Below are positions 43,189-51,743 of a stretch of 64,000 bases of DNA, one piece after another (position 1 is the first letter of the stretch; every line of letters starts with the position of its first letter). This DNA comes from Segatella copri. GTDB taxonomy: Bacteria > Bacteroidota > Bacteroidia > Bacteroidales > Bacteroidaceae. Location of the stretch: NCBI RefSeq assembly GCF_026015625.1, contig NZ_JAPDVG010000001.1, forward strand, positions 3,496,001 through 3,560,000, given 5' to 3'. The notes below the pieces were generated by a model. It saw nothing but the letters and a program-made list of their open reading frames with translations, was not told the DNA's origin and made no database searches. The translations under genes and the position numbers were made by a program.

Positions 43189-44205
43189 ATGAAAGACTTA
43201 GATTGGTCTAATTTGTCATTTGGCTATCGCCAGACTGACTACAATGTTCGCTGTTACTATCGCGACGGCAAATGGGGCGAAATAGAAGTTTGCTCTGATG
43301 AGTATTTGAAATTGCACATGGCTGCAACCTGCCTGCACTATGGTCAGGAGGCATTCGAGGGCCTGAAGGCTTACCGTTGCCCAGACGGCAAGGTGCGCGT
43401 GTTCCGTATGGACGAGAACGCTGCCCGCTTGCAGAGCACATGTCGTGGTATCATGATGCCAGAGGTGCCTACAGAAATGTTCGAGGAAATGGTGAAGAAG
43501 GTGGTTCGCCTCAACCAGGAGTGGATTCCTACCTACGAGAGTGGTGCTACGCTCTATATCCGTCCGCTGCTCATCGGTACAAGTGCTCAGGTGGGTGTTC
43601 ATCCTTCTAAGGAGTATTGCTTCCTTATCTTCGTAACTCCAGTGGGTCCATACTTCAAGGGTGGATTCTCTACCAACCCATACGTCATCATCCGTGATTT
43701 CGACCGTTCTGCTCCTCTCGGAACAGGTATCTATAAGGTAGGTGGTAACTACGCTGCTTCCCTCAGAGCCAACAATATCGCTCACGAGAAGGGTTATGCA
43801 TGCGAGTTCTATCTCGACGCCAAGGAGAAGAAATACATGGATGAGTGTGGTGCTGCCAACTTCTTCGGAATCAAGAATAATACATACGTTACTCCTAAGA
43901 GTACATCTATCCTCCCATCTATCACCAACAAGAGCTTGATGCAGTTGGCTGAGGACCTCGGTATGAAGGTGGAGCGCCGTCAGATTCCTGAGGAGGAGCT
44001 GGATACTTTCGAGGAGGCTGGTGCATGCGGTACTGCTGCCGTAATCAGTCCTATCAGCTACATTGATGACTTGGATACAGGCAAGCGCTACAACTTCGGT
44101 GAGAAGCCAGGTCCTATCTCTAAGCACCTGTATGATACGCTCCGCGGAATCCAGTATGGTACTATTGAGGACAAGCACGGTTGGACAACTGTAGTTATTG
44201 AGTAA
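43189..44205 (+). CDS. ilvE: Branched-chain amino acid aminotransferase
   Basis: This 338-residue class IV PLP enzyme interconverts leucine, isoleucine and valine with their 2-oxo acids. It has HYGQEAFEGLKAYRCPDG near the N terminus, RMDENAARLQ, the PLP-binding Lys183 in GTGIYKVGGNYAASL, and MDECGAANFFGI with EEAGACGTAAVISP in the C-terminal half. Length and motifs fit the long bacterial type. It stands alone with its own promoter and terminator. Confidence 0.95.
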   Translation: MKDLDWSNLSFGYRQTDYNVRCYYRDGKWGEIEVCSDEYLKLHMAATCLHYGQEAFEGLKAYRCPDGKVRVFRMDENAARLQSTCRGIMMPEVPTEMFEEMVKKVVRLNQEWIPTYESGATLYIRPLLIGTSAQVGVHPSKEYCFLIFVTPVGPYFKGGFSTNPYVIIRDFDRSAPLGTGIYKVGGNYAASLRANNIAHEKGYACEFYLDAKEKKYMDECGAANFFGIKNNTYVTPKSTSILPSITNKSLMQLAEDLGMKVERRQIPEEELDTFEEAGACGTAAVISPISYIDDLDTGKRYNFGEKPGPISKHLYDTLRGIQYGTIEDKHGWTTVVIE

Positions 44206-44260
44206 TCAATGACTTCTTTATTGCGTAAAAACCAATATTAGAAATATAATTATGATCAGG

Positions 44261-44299
44261 GCACTTTGAGGAGTTCACGCTCCTTGGAGTGCTTTTTTT
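44261..44299 (+). terminator. Terminator of ilvE
   Basis: A long interrupted stem (GCACT with AGTGC outside, GAGGAG with GCTCCT inside) is followed by seven T. Confidence 0.85.
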
Positions 44300-44318
44300 A
44301 TGTCTTTTTATGCCCGGG

Positions 44319-44465
44319 GGTTAACAGAGTTAACAGTTAACAGTCGATTTTTCGATAGGCCCCCTCGCGCGTACCTTATTATAATATAATATATATATAC
44401 TTATTTTTATATGTGTGTGGGGGGTACCATGCATTTTTGGGGTGTTAACTGTTAACCTGTTAACC
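44319..44465. repeat. Inverted pair of GTTAACAG-rich repeats around an AT-rich core
   Basis: The left copy at 44319-44343 has three GTTAAC in 25 bases. The right copy at 44443-44465 is its near-complement. About 100 bases between them are AT-rich and include a dispersed ACCTTATTATAATA motif. A third copy lies at 48193-48216. Confidence 0.7.
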
Positions 44466-44597
44466 TCTCGCTCTTTTTTCACGTCTCTGTGCTTTGCGGG
44501 GCGCAAGTCATAGAGTTGCGGGGGAAGAAGCTATGAGTTAGGATTCTTAACACATTTCAGTATCATGAAAAGCCTTACGAAAAGCTACGTAAAAACC

Positions 44598-44690
44598 TCA
44601 TGACAGCCCTCATTTAAGCCTCTGCCCCGCCATCATTTATGCCACAGCCCGGTCTTCATTTATGCCTCAGCCCGGTCTTTATTTAAGCCT
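44598..44690. repeat. Array D: four degenerate tandem units, period 23 bp
   Basis: ATTTAWGCC recurs at 44612, 44635, 44658 and 44681, each 23 bp apart. CAGCCCGGTCTT-type sequence fills the space in the last two units. The array lies between the converging ilvE and GH115-like genes. Apart from this, the inverted GTTAAC pair and the ilvE terminator, 44206-44711 has no supported feature. Confidence 0.7.
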
Positions 44691-44711
44691 GAAAAACTGC
44701 AGAAAAGCCTC

Positions 44712-46844
44712 TTATTTTGCTACTGGGAATACGTAATATTCTCTGTCTACATCGTAATCCAGAACCCACTGGTCAATCATCACATTATCGTCTAAAGCCT
44801 TGATGGTTACGTTGTGGCTGCCGTCAGGCAGCGTAACGTAGAAGCTCTTCAGCGTCTGTCCGCGCCACAGGTCAAACTTCCAGTCCTTAGAGTTGTAAAC
44901 CTCCTTCAGCTGGCAGATTACCGGTTCGCCACGGTCTATACTCACACTCACCCTCATATCCTTTACAGCGTTAAGGAAGCAAGGAATAACGGCGATGGTG
45001 AAACGCGCATCACCGCTCTTGTCGCAGTAGAAATCATAGCTCAGACTGGCTCCCTTCGGCAATTTCACAGCCTTGCTGCTGTGACCTAACAGCGGACGGA
45101 CGGTAATCTTCTCGGCTCCTTTTACGGCAGCCTGGGCAAGCGGCGATTCGGTAGCCTTGCTCCATTCGTAGGCATTCTTGGCAATGATGTCGCCGGTAAC
45201 TACAGAGAGCGGCTTGAGATCGTTGCTGCGGTCGAAGGCATCTGCTTTCAACCGCTTGATGTCGGCAGCAGGCAGTGTGCCCGGAATCTGCGGAGCCTGC
45301 ATCTCTGTACCGTTGGTAAGGATGAAATTCTTCCATTTGCCGTTTCTGATGCGACTGTAGTAGGCATTGAGCTGCTTCAGTTTGTTGTAAGCATCGATGC
45401 TCACAGCTGCTGCAGCCTTTGCCTCATCGTCTTTATTAAACAGCCCCGGACGGGCGATGTGTCTTGCTTCCTGTGCCTCCAGCTCCTTTTCGGCTACGAA
45501 GGCAGCTAGGAATATCGGATATTTCACTACCTCGAAGAAACCGTCTTTCTGGTTCTGAGGCAGCATGCGTTCGATGGATTCAGTCTTCGCCTTCAACAGG
45601 TCGTAGCGGTAGAGGAAACGCTCCAGTTCGTTGCCGAATTCGCCTGAATGAAACTCAGTATCGCCGTAAGGCATCGCCATATAAGCGGAATGGCGGATGC
45701 TGGTAAGGCGGTAATATTCTTCCATCAGAGGCATGATTTTCTTGCCCGTAATGGCGCCAAAGAATGCGTTGAGAGTGTTCTGGATATACGTTTTGCAACC
45801 TGCTTTCAGGGCATTTTTATTCCACGCCAGGTTCATCATCATAGCTAGCTGGAAGGTTGACTGCTTCGGATTGGTAATGTTGGCTATCCAGGCACAGTCT
45901 TCGTCGTTGTGAGCGGCAGAGCGGTGCGATTTGCCGTGCTGGGCATTCTTGCTCTCCAGATAATCCTTGCTGTTGAGCATTTCGAGCAGCAGACCCGGCG
46001 AGAGATAGCTCATCTCCATCTGTGCATCCGAGCATACCAGCTTCACATTCTCGATGGTTTTGCGGTGTTTCTTCTTGTGCTTCTTGCCCACGAACTCCGT
46101 CACCTTGTAGTTTTCCGCCACGCAGATGTCGAAACTGTCTACCACAGCCTTGTTGTAAGCAGCCTCGTGCCTGCCGTCTACCTGCCACAGCGTATTGGCT
46201 CTCAGGCGCAGCATCAGACGGGCGATGCGGCTGTAGTTCTGCGGTTTCATCCACTGGCTGTTGTTCAGGGCAAGTCCTCTGAATTCTATTCTCGGAACCT
46301 CTATCCACTGCTGGTCTACGGGTGTATAGAGGCTCTTGCGCTGAGCAGGCTGCAGGTCGTTCCATGCCGCCAGAGGCGAAACGCCAGCCAGCTCAGAGAG
46401 TTTCATGATGGCGTAAGCCGTTCCACGGGCGTTGCTTCCGATAACGATGAGTTTCCCTTTCCTCGTACCGATGTAGAAAGCATCCTTTGCGGTGATAATA
46501 AGATGCAGCGGCGCACCGAGTTTTTCTACTGCCGAAAACTCCTTGTTGGTGAGCTGGTCGAGCTGGTAAATCTGTATCGGAGCACCTGATTTTTCTTTCG
46601 CATCGAATCCGGTTACGGCTTTCATATCGCCCGCAAACTCCTTGAGGGCAATCTTCACTACAGGCGAAATGATAGAGTTGGTGGTATAAGATACTCTTCC
46701 GTAGCCGTCGGTCCAGTAAACGTTGGGTGCTGCGGTCTGAGTTTCCGTCTTCTTCACTTTGGTTTCGGTCAGCGCGTTGGCATTCAGGCTAGAGAAGCAG
46801 GCCAGAGCCAAGGCTACGCCTAATATAATCTTTTTATATTTCAT
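44712..46844 (-). CDS. GH115-like secreted protein, shortened
   Basis: This 710-residue protein has a signal peptide (MKYKKIILGVALALACFSSLNANA). The N-terminal half resembles GH115 alpha-glucuronidases, notably NARGTAYAIMKLSELAGVSP, the PRIEFRGLALNN segment and LRLRANTLWQ. True GH115 enzymes are usually over 800 residues. The stretch I would expect after LRANTLW, with the catalytic acids, looks replaced by a short Lys/His-rich segment (GKKHKKKHRK). A C-terminal beta domain is present. It may be a non-catalytic or altered relative. The start at 46844 gives a clean signal peptide, and TATCTTTG at 46914-46921 is the promoter element. Confidence 0.65.
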   Translation of the reverse strand: MKYKKIILGVALALACFSSLNANALTETKVKKTETQTAAPNVYWTDGYGRVSYTTNSIISPVVKIALKEFAGDMKAVTGFDAKEKSGAPIQIYQLDQLTNKEFSAVEKLGAPLHLIITAKDAFYIGTRKGKLIVIGSNARGTAYAIMKLSELAGVSPLAAWNDLQPAQRKSLYTPVDQQWIEVPRIEFRGLALNNSQWMKPQNYSRIARLMLRLRANTLWQVDGRHEAAYNKAVVDSFDICVAENYKVTEFVGKKHKKKHRKTIENVKLVCSDAQMEMSYLSPGLLLEMLNSKDYLESKNAQHGKSHRSAAHNDEDCAWIANITNPKQSTFQLAMMMNLAWNKNALKAGCKTYIQNTLNAFFGAITGKKIMPLMEEYYRLTSIRHSAYMAMPYGDTEFHSGEFGNELERFLYRYDLLKAKTESIERMLPQNQKDGFFEVVKYPIFLAAFVAEKELEAQEARHIARPGLFNKDDEAKAAAAVSIDAYNKLKQLNAYYSRIRNGKWKNFILTNGTEMQAPQIPGTLPAADIKRLKADAFDRSNDLKPLSVVTGDIIAKNAYEWSKATESPLAQAAVKGAEKITVRPLLGHSSKAVKLPKGASLSYDFYCDKSGDARFTIAVIPCFLNAVKDMRVSVSIDRGEPVICQLKEVYNSKDWKFDLWRGQTLKSFYVTLPDGSHNVTIKALDDNVMIDQWVLDYDVDREYYVFPVAK

Positions 46845-46913
46845 TTTTCTTCCGTTTTTGTCTGTTCGGTTGTAGATTCGCTTTTTGCTGAAACTACATA
46901 TTTCTGCAATTTG

Positions 46914-46921
46914 CAAAGATA
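46914..46921 (-). promoter_or_regulatory. -7 element of the GH115-like gene
   Basis: The minus strand reads TATCTTTG. It is part of a divergent promoter pair with the mrp promoter on the other strand. Confidence 0.55.
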
Positions 46922-46959
46922 CATAAAAGTGTTTAATATCTGAAATTATTTAGTTTTTA

Positions 46960-46991
46960 TTTGCTTATTACATTATTTATTGTTACTTTTG
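46960..46991 (+). promoter_or_regulatory. Promoter of the mrp gene
   Basis: TTTG at 46960-46963 and TACTTTTG at 46984-46991 have a 20-base spacer. The start codon follows after 20 bases. Confidence 0.7.
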
Positions 46992-47011
46992 CACCAAATA
47001 AATAAAAAGAA

Positions 47012-48115
47012 ATGATGACATTATATCCAAAATTGATTGAAGAGGCGCTTGCTACGGTGATTTATCCAGGCACCAAGAAGAACCTCATAGAGAGCGAGAT
47101 GCTGGCAGATACGCCTAGCATCAATGGTATGAAGGTGAAGGTGGTTCTTCTCTTTCCTCGTGATACGGATCCTTTCCTCAAGAGTACGGTGAAGGCGGCC
47201 GAGGCTGCCATCCATTATCATATTTCGAAAGATGTAGAGGTGGAAATCGTTACTGAGTTCAAGTCGGCTCCTCGTCCTGAGGTAGGAAAGATGCTGCCAC
47301 AGGTGAAGAACGTCATCGCTGTAAGTTCTGGTAAGGGTGGAGTAGGCAAGAGCACCGTTTCTGCCAATCTCGCCATTGCCCTGGCTAAGTTGGGCTATAA
47401 AGTAGGCTTGCTCGATACGGATATCTTCGGTCCTTCCATGCCTAAGATGTTCGGTGTGGAGGAGGAGCGTCCTTATTCTGTTCACAAGGACGGCAGAGAC
47501 CTCATCGAACCTGTCGAGAAATATGGCGTGAAGCTCCTGAGTATCGGTTTCTTCGTAAGTCCTACTACGGCTACTCTGTGGCGCGGCGGAATGGCTTGTT
47601 CTGCCCTGAAGCAGCTGATTGCTGATGCTGACTGGGGTGAGTTGGATTACTTTATCCTCGATACGCCTCCTGGCACAAGCGATATTCATCTTACGCTGCT
47701 CCAGACGCTTTCCATTACGGGTGCAGTTATCGTAAGTACGCCTCAGCAGGTGGCGCTTGCCGATGCGAGAAAGGGTATTGACATGTATCAGAATGATAAG
47801 GTGAATGTGCCTATCCTCGGACTTATCGAGAACATGGCTTACTTTACGCCTGCCGAGCTGCCTGTGAACAAGTATTATATCTTTGGTAAGGAGGGTTGCA
47901 AGAATCTCGCTAAGGAAATGAATGTGCCTCTGCTCGCCCAGATTCCTATCGTTCAGAGCATCTGCGAGGGTGGTGATGATGGTGCGCCTGCTGCTACCAA
48001 GGTTGATTCCATTACCGGTCAGGCTTTCCTCAGCCTTGCCCAAAGCGTAGTAACGGTGGTGAACCGCAGAAATGCCGAGAAGGCTCCAACCAAGATTGTT
48101 AGTACTCATAAGTAA
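47012..48115 (+). CDS. Mrp/ApbC family iron-sulfur carrier P-loop ATPase
   Basis: This 367-residue protein has an N-terminal MIP18/DUF59-like domain (about 1-85) and a deviant Walker A ATPase domain (VSSGKGGVGKSTVSANLA at about 110, DTDIFGPSMPKMFG, FILDTPPGTSDIHL). Family members bind and deliver Fe-S clusters in the cytosol. The CxxC pair found in many Mrp proteins after ENMAYF is absent here: the sequence runs FTPAELPVNKYYIFG. The protein otherwise looks complete. Confidence 0.92.
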   Translation: MMTLYPKLIEEALATVIYPGTKKNLIESEMLADTPSINGMKVKVVLLFPRDTDPFLKSTVKAAEAAIHYHISKDVEVEIVTEFKSAPRPEVGKMLPQVKNVIAVSSGKGGVGKSTVSANLAIALAKLGYKVGLLDTDIFGPSMPKMFGVEEERPYSVHKDGRDLIEPVEKYGVKLLSIGFFVSPTTATLWRGGMACSALKQLIADADWGELDYFILDTPPGTSDIHLTLLQTLSITGAVIVSTPQQVALADARKGIDMYQNDKVNVPILGLIENMAYFTPAELPVNKYYIFGKEGCKNLAKEMNVPLLAQIPIVQSICEGGDDGAPAATKVDSITGQAFLSLAQSVVTVVNRRNAEKAPTKIVSTHK

Positions 48116-48146
48116 ATGACCTGTTTGGAAAGGTCATATAAAATAA

Positions 48147-48184
48147 AAAGCTAGGATTGCCCTCAAGCAGTCCTAGCTTTTTTT
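48147..48184 (+). terminator. Terminator of the mrp gene
   Basis: A 9-bp stem (AAGCTAGGA / TCCTAGCTT) is followed by seven T. Confidence 0.88.
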
Positions 48185-48192
48185 ATCAGAGG

Positions 48193-48216
48193 AGTTAACA
48201 GGTTAACAGTTAACAG
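48193..48216. repeat. GTTAACAG-rich repeat, third copy
   Basis: Three GTTAAC in 24 bases match the pair at 44319-44465. It is followed by AT-rich sequence with a loose inverted repeat (GAAAGTTTATAA near 48231 against CTATAAACTTTT near 48271). Confidence 0.65.
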
Positions 48217-48297
48217 CCCATTTTTTATAGTTGAAAGTTTATAATTTATAGGGCTTAGCCGTTAGCAAGATTGCTATAAACTTTTAGCTCTAAACTC

Positions 48298-49557
48298 TTA
48301 ACTATCAACTATTTCTTCCGCCTCATCCTCTTCTTCTGCTACTTCGGCAGTAAGGTTTGCCTTGAGTCTTGCCGATCTCAGTTGCTGCCTGAAAACCAGG
48401 CAGGTAGCCAGGAAATAGACGCCCGTTTGTATCCAGAGTGCTCTGAATTCCGGCAGAATATCTGAAAGCGAAGCACCCATACTGCTGATTCTGAGGAACC
48501 CGCGGATGCCGAAAGTGGATGGGAAAACCCACGAAAATCCTTGCCAAAAGCCCGGAATATTGCTCAGGGGCCATGAAACTCCCGTCATAAAAAGCAACGG
48601 AACGGAGGTAAATACCACCAGAAGCATCACATTTTCACGATATCTTACCAGACACGACAGCATCAGACCGAAGAAAACGCACGAAAGAATGTAAGGAAGG
48701 AGAAAAACAAGAATGGTGGTCCACGTTACCATACTTACAAAACTGAACAGCTTAGGAACTACCAGCGTAAGATACATTCCCATCACGGCATAAACCATGA
48801 AATAAACCAATGCCTTGCCGAAAACAATGCGGAAAATACCGCCATAATGCTCGCTTACCGGTATGAGTTCGCGGTTTCTGTTGAGTTCTCTTGATGTTCC
48901 CGCTGCCATTCCTATGCCCAGCAGCATCGTCTGCTGCAGGATAAGAACCAGCACAGCCGGCAGAATGGCATTTCCGTAACCTCCTGTCGTGTTGAATATC
49001 GGAACCTCATCAAAGGCGAGCGGCTCGGTGGTGATCTCGTCGTCTCTATCCGTAAATCCTCCAGCCTGTGTTATCTGGATGCCCGAGTTGATGTGGCTGG
49101 CTACGGCTTGCGAGGTCTGATAAATCGCCTTATAGGTCAGCATCAGACTCATATCGCAGTAAACTCCCACATGCGCCTGTTCGCCCCGGTTCAGCTTCGT
49201 ATCGAAGTCGGCAGGGAAGTAAAGGATTCCGTGAACCGCCTGTCTGCGCACCAGTTCCTTCGCCTCGTCCAGACTGTTGCAGTAATAGGTAGCCTTGGCA
49301 TCTGGTGAAGCATCATAATCGCGGATAAACTCGCGAGAACTGTGACTGTGGCTCAGGTCCACAATCGCCGTATCCACTTCTCTCACCACCTCGTTGTTGT
49401 AGATCCAAGAGTAGAGCAGCGGATAACCCAGCGGCACCAGAATGCAGAAGATGAGCACACCCTCATCGCGGAAAACATTGCGCATTTCCGTCTTCCAGAT
49501 GTAGCACATATCCCAGATGCCATTGATAATCTTATATAATAAACTACTTTTCTTCAT
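48298..49557 (-). CDS. ABC-2 type transporter permease (second of two)
   Basis: This 419-residue membrane protein has one hydrophobic segment near residues 32-52 and a large extracytoplasmic domain. About five further segments follow after residue 195 (AILPAVLVLILQQTMLLGIGMAAGTSRE, then TWTTILVFLLPYILSCVFFGLML). This is the layout of YhgE/ABC2_membrane_3-type exporters. Its start overlaps the stop of the preceding permease (TAATG). It probably works as a heterodimer with that neighbour. The C terminus is acidic. Confidence 0.87.
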   Translation of the reverse strand: MKKSSLLYKIINGIWDMCYIWKTEMRNVFRDEGVLIFCILVPLGYPLLYSWIYNNEVVREVDTAIVDLSHSHSSREFIRDYDASPDAKATYYCNSLDEAKELVRRQAVHGILYFPADFDTKLNRGEQAHVGVYCDMSLMLTYKAIYQTSQAVASHINSGIQITQAGGFTDRDDEITTEPLAFDEVPIFNTTGGYGNAILPAVLVLILQQTMLLGIGMAAGTSRELNRNRELIPVSEHYGGIFRIVFGKALVYFMVYAVMGMYLTLVVPKLFSFVSMVTWTTILVFLLPYILSCVFFGLMLSCLVRYRENVMLLVVFTSVPLLFMTGVSWPLSNIPGFWQGFSWVFPSTFGIRGFLRISSMGASLSDILPEFRALWIQTGVYFLATCLVFRQQLRSARLKANLTAEVAEEEDEAEEIVDS

Positions 49558-50720
49558 TACGGTAAGTATTTATATACCAGCATTGCCTTCTTGATGTTCC
49601 AGATAGTGAGCATCGGCAGGGCACAGAACAGCACCATTGCGCCCCAGTGGAGCACAGCATCGCCCATCGGGAAACCATTGAAGATGTTTATCTGGTAAAT
49701 CATATAATAGTGGCGCATCGGGAAGAGCTGGCCGATAGCCTGGATCGGTGAATCCATCGAGAAGAGCGGATAGGTGGCTCCGCAGATGGAGAAACTCACC
49801 ACGCCCCACAACGAACAGATACTCATCGACATGCGCAATGAAGGCATCAGCCCGAAGACAAAGATGCCGAAACACTGGCAGGAGAGTACGCTCAGAACGC
49901 CTAACAGGATGATAGGCAGCGCGCCGCCCGGATGTGGAAACTGTAATACATAATAGATGTAGAATTCGAACAGCAGGAAGATACTCAGGAAGATGAGTGT
50001 CTGTGGCAGCATCTTACCCGCAATGGCGAGATAAGGATTGTTGCCTGCCATCCGCATCCAGTCTCTTGCCCGGTTGAACTTCAGTTCCGTACCTATAGAA
50101 TAAGGTGTAATCAGGAAGATGAACAGCATGATGAGTCCCGGCACCATTACGCTCGAAAGATAATAGTTGTAGTTGGCGTATGGGTTACCTATCATGTGCA
50201 GGTCTACGGCGATAGGCTGCAGGAAGGTCATGATTTCATCATTTGTCTTTCCCAGCGCCGAAAGTTTCGCCATTCCTGCCGCCGCACCTCCCAGGGTAGA
50301 GATGGTTTTCAGATCGCGGAAGAGCAGGGAGCCGGCTGCCAGCGATACGCTGCTGTAATAGAATGAAATCTTAGGCTGCTTCTGGGCCATCAGGCCTGCC
50401 TCCGTTCCGTCAGGAATCAGCAGGAAGGCGTAGATTTCGTTCTTCTGGATAGCATGTCTTGCCTCTGCCATGTTCTCGTAATGAGCCACTACCTTGGTAG
50501 TCTGGAAGGCATCGAGCTTATGCACCAGCTGGCGCGATGTGGCGGAGTTGTCCTGATCTACTATGCCCACAGGCATGTCGGTAGGCACTCCTCCCTTCAT
50601 CAGCGTGGTGAAGAAAATCACCACCACGATGGGGAAGATGACCATGCAGAAGAGATAAATGGGATTCTTCCACATGATGCCGCATTCTCTGTGGGCTATA
50701 TGATATAATTTCTTAAACAT
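49557..50720 (-). CDS. ABC-2 type transporter permease (first of two)
   Basis: This 387-residue protein has the same layout as its partner: a first segment at about 20-40 (PIYLFCMVIFPIVVVIFFTTL), an extracytoplasmic domain, then several segments from about 190 on (YYLSSVMVPGLIMLFIFLITP onwards). It lies 5 bases after the HlyD-type gene and overlaps the next permease. No ATP-binding subunit is encoded in this operon. Confidence 0.88.
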   Translation of the reverse strand: MFKKLYHIAHRECGIMWKNPIYLFCMVIFPIVVVIFFTTLMKGGVPTDMPVGIVDQDNSATSRQLVHKLDAFQTTKVVAHYENMAEARHAIQKNEIYAFLLIPDGTEAGLMAQKQPKISFYYSSVSLAAGSLLFRDLKTISTLGGAAAGMAKLSALGKTNDEIMTFLQPIAVDLHMIGNPYANYNYYLSSVMVPGLIMLFIFLITPYSIGTELKFNRARDWMRMAGNNPYLAIAGKMLPQTLIFLSIFLLFEFYIYYVLQFPHPGGALPIILLGVLSVLSCQCFGIFVFGLMPSLRMSMSICSLWGVVSFSICGATYPLFSMDSPIQAIGQLFPMRHYYMIYQINIFNGFPMGDAVLHWGAMVLFCALPMLTIWNIKKAMLVYKYLP

Positions 50721-50725
50721 AGATG

Positions 50726-51709
50726 TTATTTAATGATGAGTGACATTCCCGGGCGCAATCCCTCCAGCTTGGTGACAGGACGGGCCTTCACCTCGAATGT
50801 CTTGCGGTCGTAGTCGCCATTATCCTTGGTTGCCTTCCAGGTAGCGTAAGAGCCCTGGTCTTTCAGGTAGTAAACCTTCATCTTGATGTCCTTGTTGAAG
50901 GCTGGAACGAAAGCGGTGAACTCATCGCCCTTGTTCAGACCCTTGAGATGGTCTTCGCGAACATTGAAGGTTCCCCACATATCGCTCATGATAGAGATGC
51001 TCATGATAGGAGAGCCGAGACCTACCAGCTCACCTACCTTAGGATAGACATTGCTAACCTCGCCCTCGCACTGAGCCACCTGAACGGTCTCTTTCAGAAG
51101 ATTCTTCACTACATCCACAGCGCTCTTCGAAGCCTGGGTGTTGTTGGCAGCCATGCGCTTCTCCTGTTCGCGGGCGCCATTCTTCGCCATATCGTACTGA
51201 CTTCTGGCAGCAGCCACCTGAGCCTCTGTAGCCTTGTAGGCTGCGTAAGCCTCATCGCGCTTCTGACCGCTGATTACACCCTCGTTGAAGAGGTTCTGCA
51301 TGCGGTCGTAGGTCTTTTTGGCGATAGTTGCGGCAGCTTCAGCCTGCTGAACCAACTGGTAAGCACCCTGAATCTGCTCCTTGCGTGCACCTGCATCCGT
51401 CAGGTCCTTCATAGCCTCGGCTGCAGCGTTGGTAGCCTGGAGCATCTGTTCCTGCGATTTCATTTCCGGCACTTCGAGGATGGCGAGCGTATCGCCCACA
51501 TGAACGTAATCGCCTTCCTGAACGCGGAGCTCTACTACGCGTCCCGGCAGTTTGCAGGATACTCTGTATTCTGATACTTCTACCTCGCCCTGAATGGTGT
51601 CATCCTTCTGTTCCAAAGTGAAGAAACCGATGACGCCTACGAGAATGACTACTGCTGTAAAACCGATTACAGCGAGCAATATGTTGTTATGCTGTGATTT
51701 CTTAGACAT
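50726..51709 (-). CDS. HlyD-type periplasmic adaptor protein
   Basis: This 327-residue membrane-fusion protein has one N-terminal membrane segment (NILLAVIGFTAVVILVGVIGFF) and a lipoyl-like half-motif (VSCKLPGRVVELRVQEGDYVHVGDTLAIL). A helical hairpin of about 110 residues and beta-barrel domains follow. It would join the inner-membrane permeases to the TolC-like channel encoded 34 bases upstream. Confidence 0.93.
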   Translation of the reverse strand: MSKKSQHNNILLAVIGFTAVVILVGVIGFFTLEQKDDTIQGEVEVSEYRVSCKLPGRVVELRVQEGDYVHVGDTLAILEVPEMKSQEQMLQATNAAAEAMKDLTDAGARKEQIQGAYQLVQQAEAAATIAKKTYDRMQNLFNEGVISGQKRDEAYAAYKATEAQVAAARSQYDMAKNGAREQEKRMAANNTQASKSAVDVVKNLLKETVQVAQCEGEVSNVYPKVGELVGLGSPIMSISIMSDMWGTFNVREDHLKGLNKGDEFTAFVPAFNKDIKMKVYYLKDQGSYATWKATKDNGDYDRKTFEVKARPVTKLEGLRPGMSLIIK

Positions 51710-51743
51710 TTTGCTTAATCTGAATTTAAAATTGTTATTATTA

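Noticed and set aside
43216..44178. 320-codon frame on the minus strand opposite ilvE
   Set aside because: It is opposite a gene with all catalytic motifs and has no start signals or family features.
44319..44465. GTTAAC pair as attachment sites of an integrative element
   Set aside because: There is no integrase and no cargo between the copies, which are only about 100 bases apart and inverted.
47021..48109. Long 362-codon frame on the minus strand
   Set aside because: It lies exactly opposite the well-supported Mrp gene, has no recognisable motif and is a codon-usage shadow.
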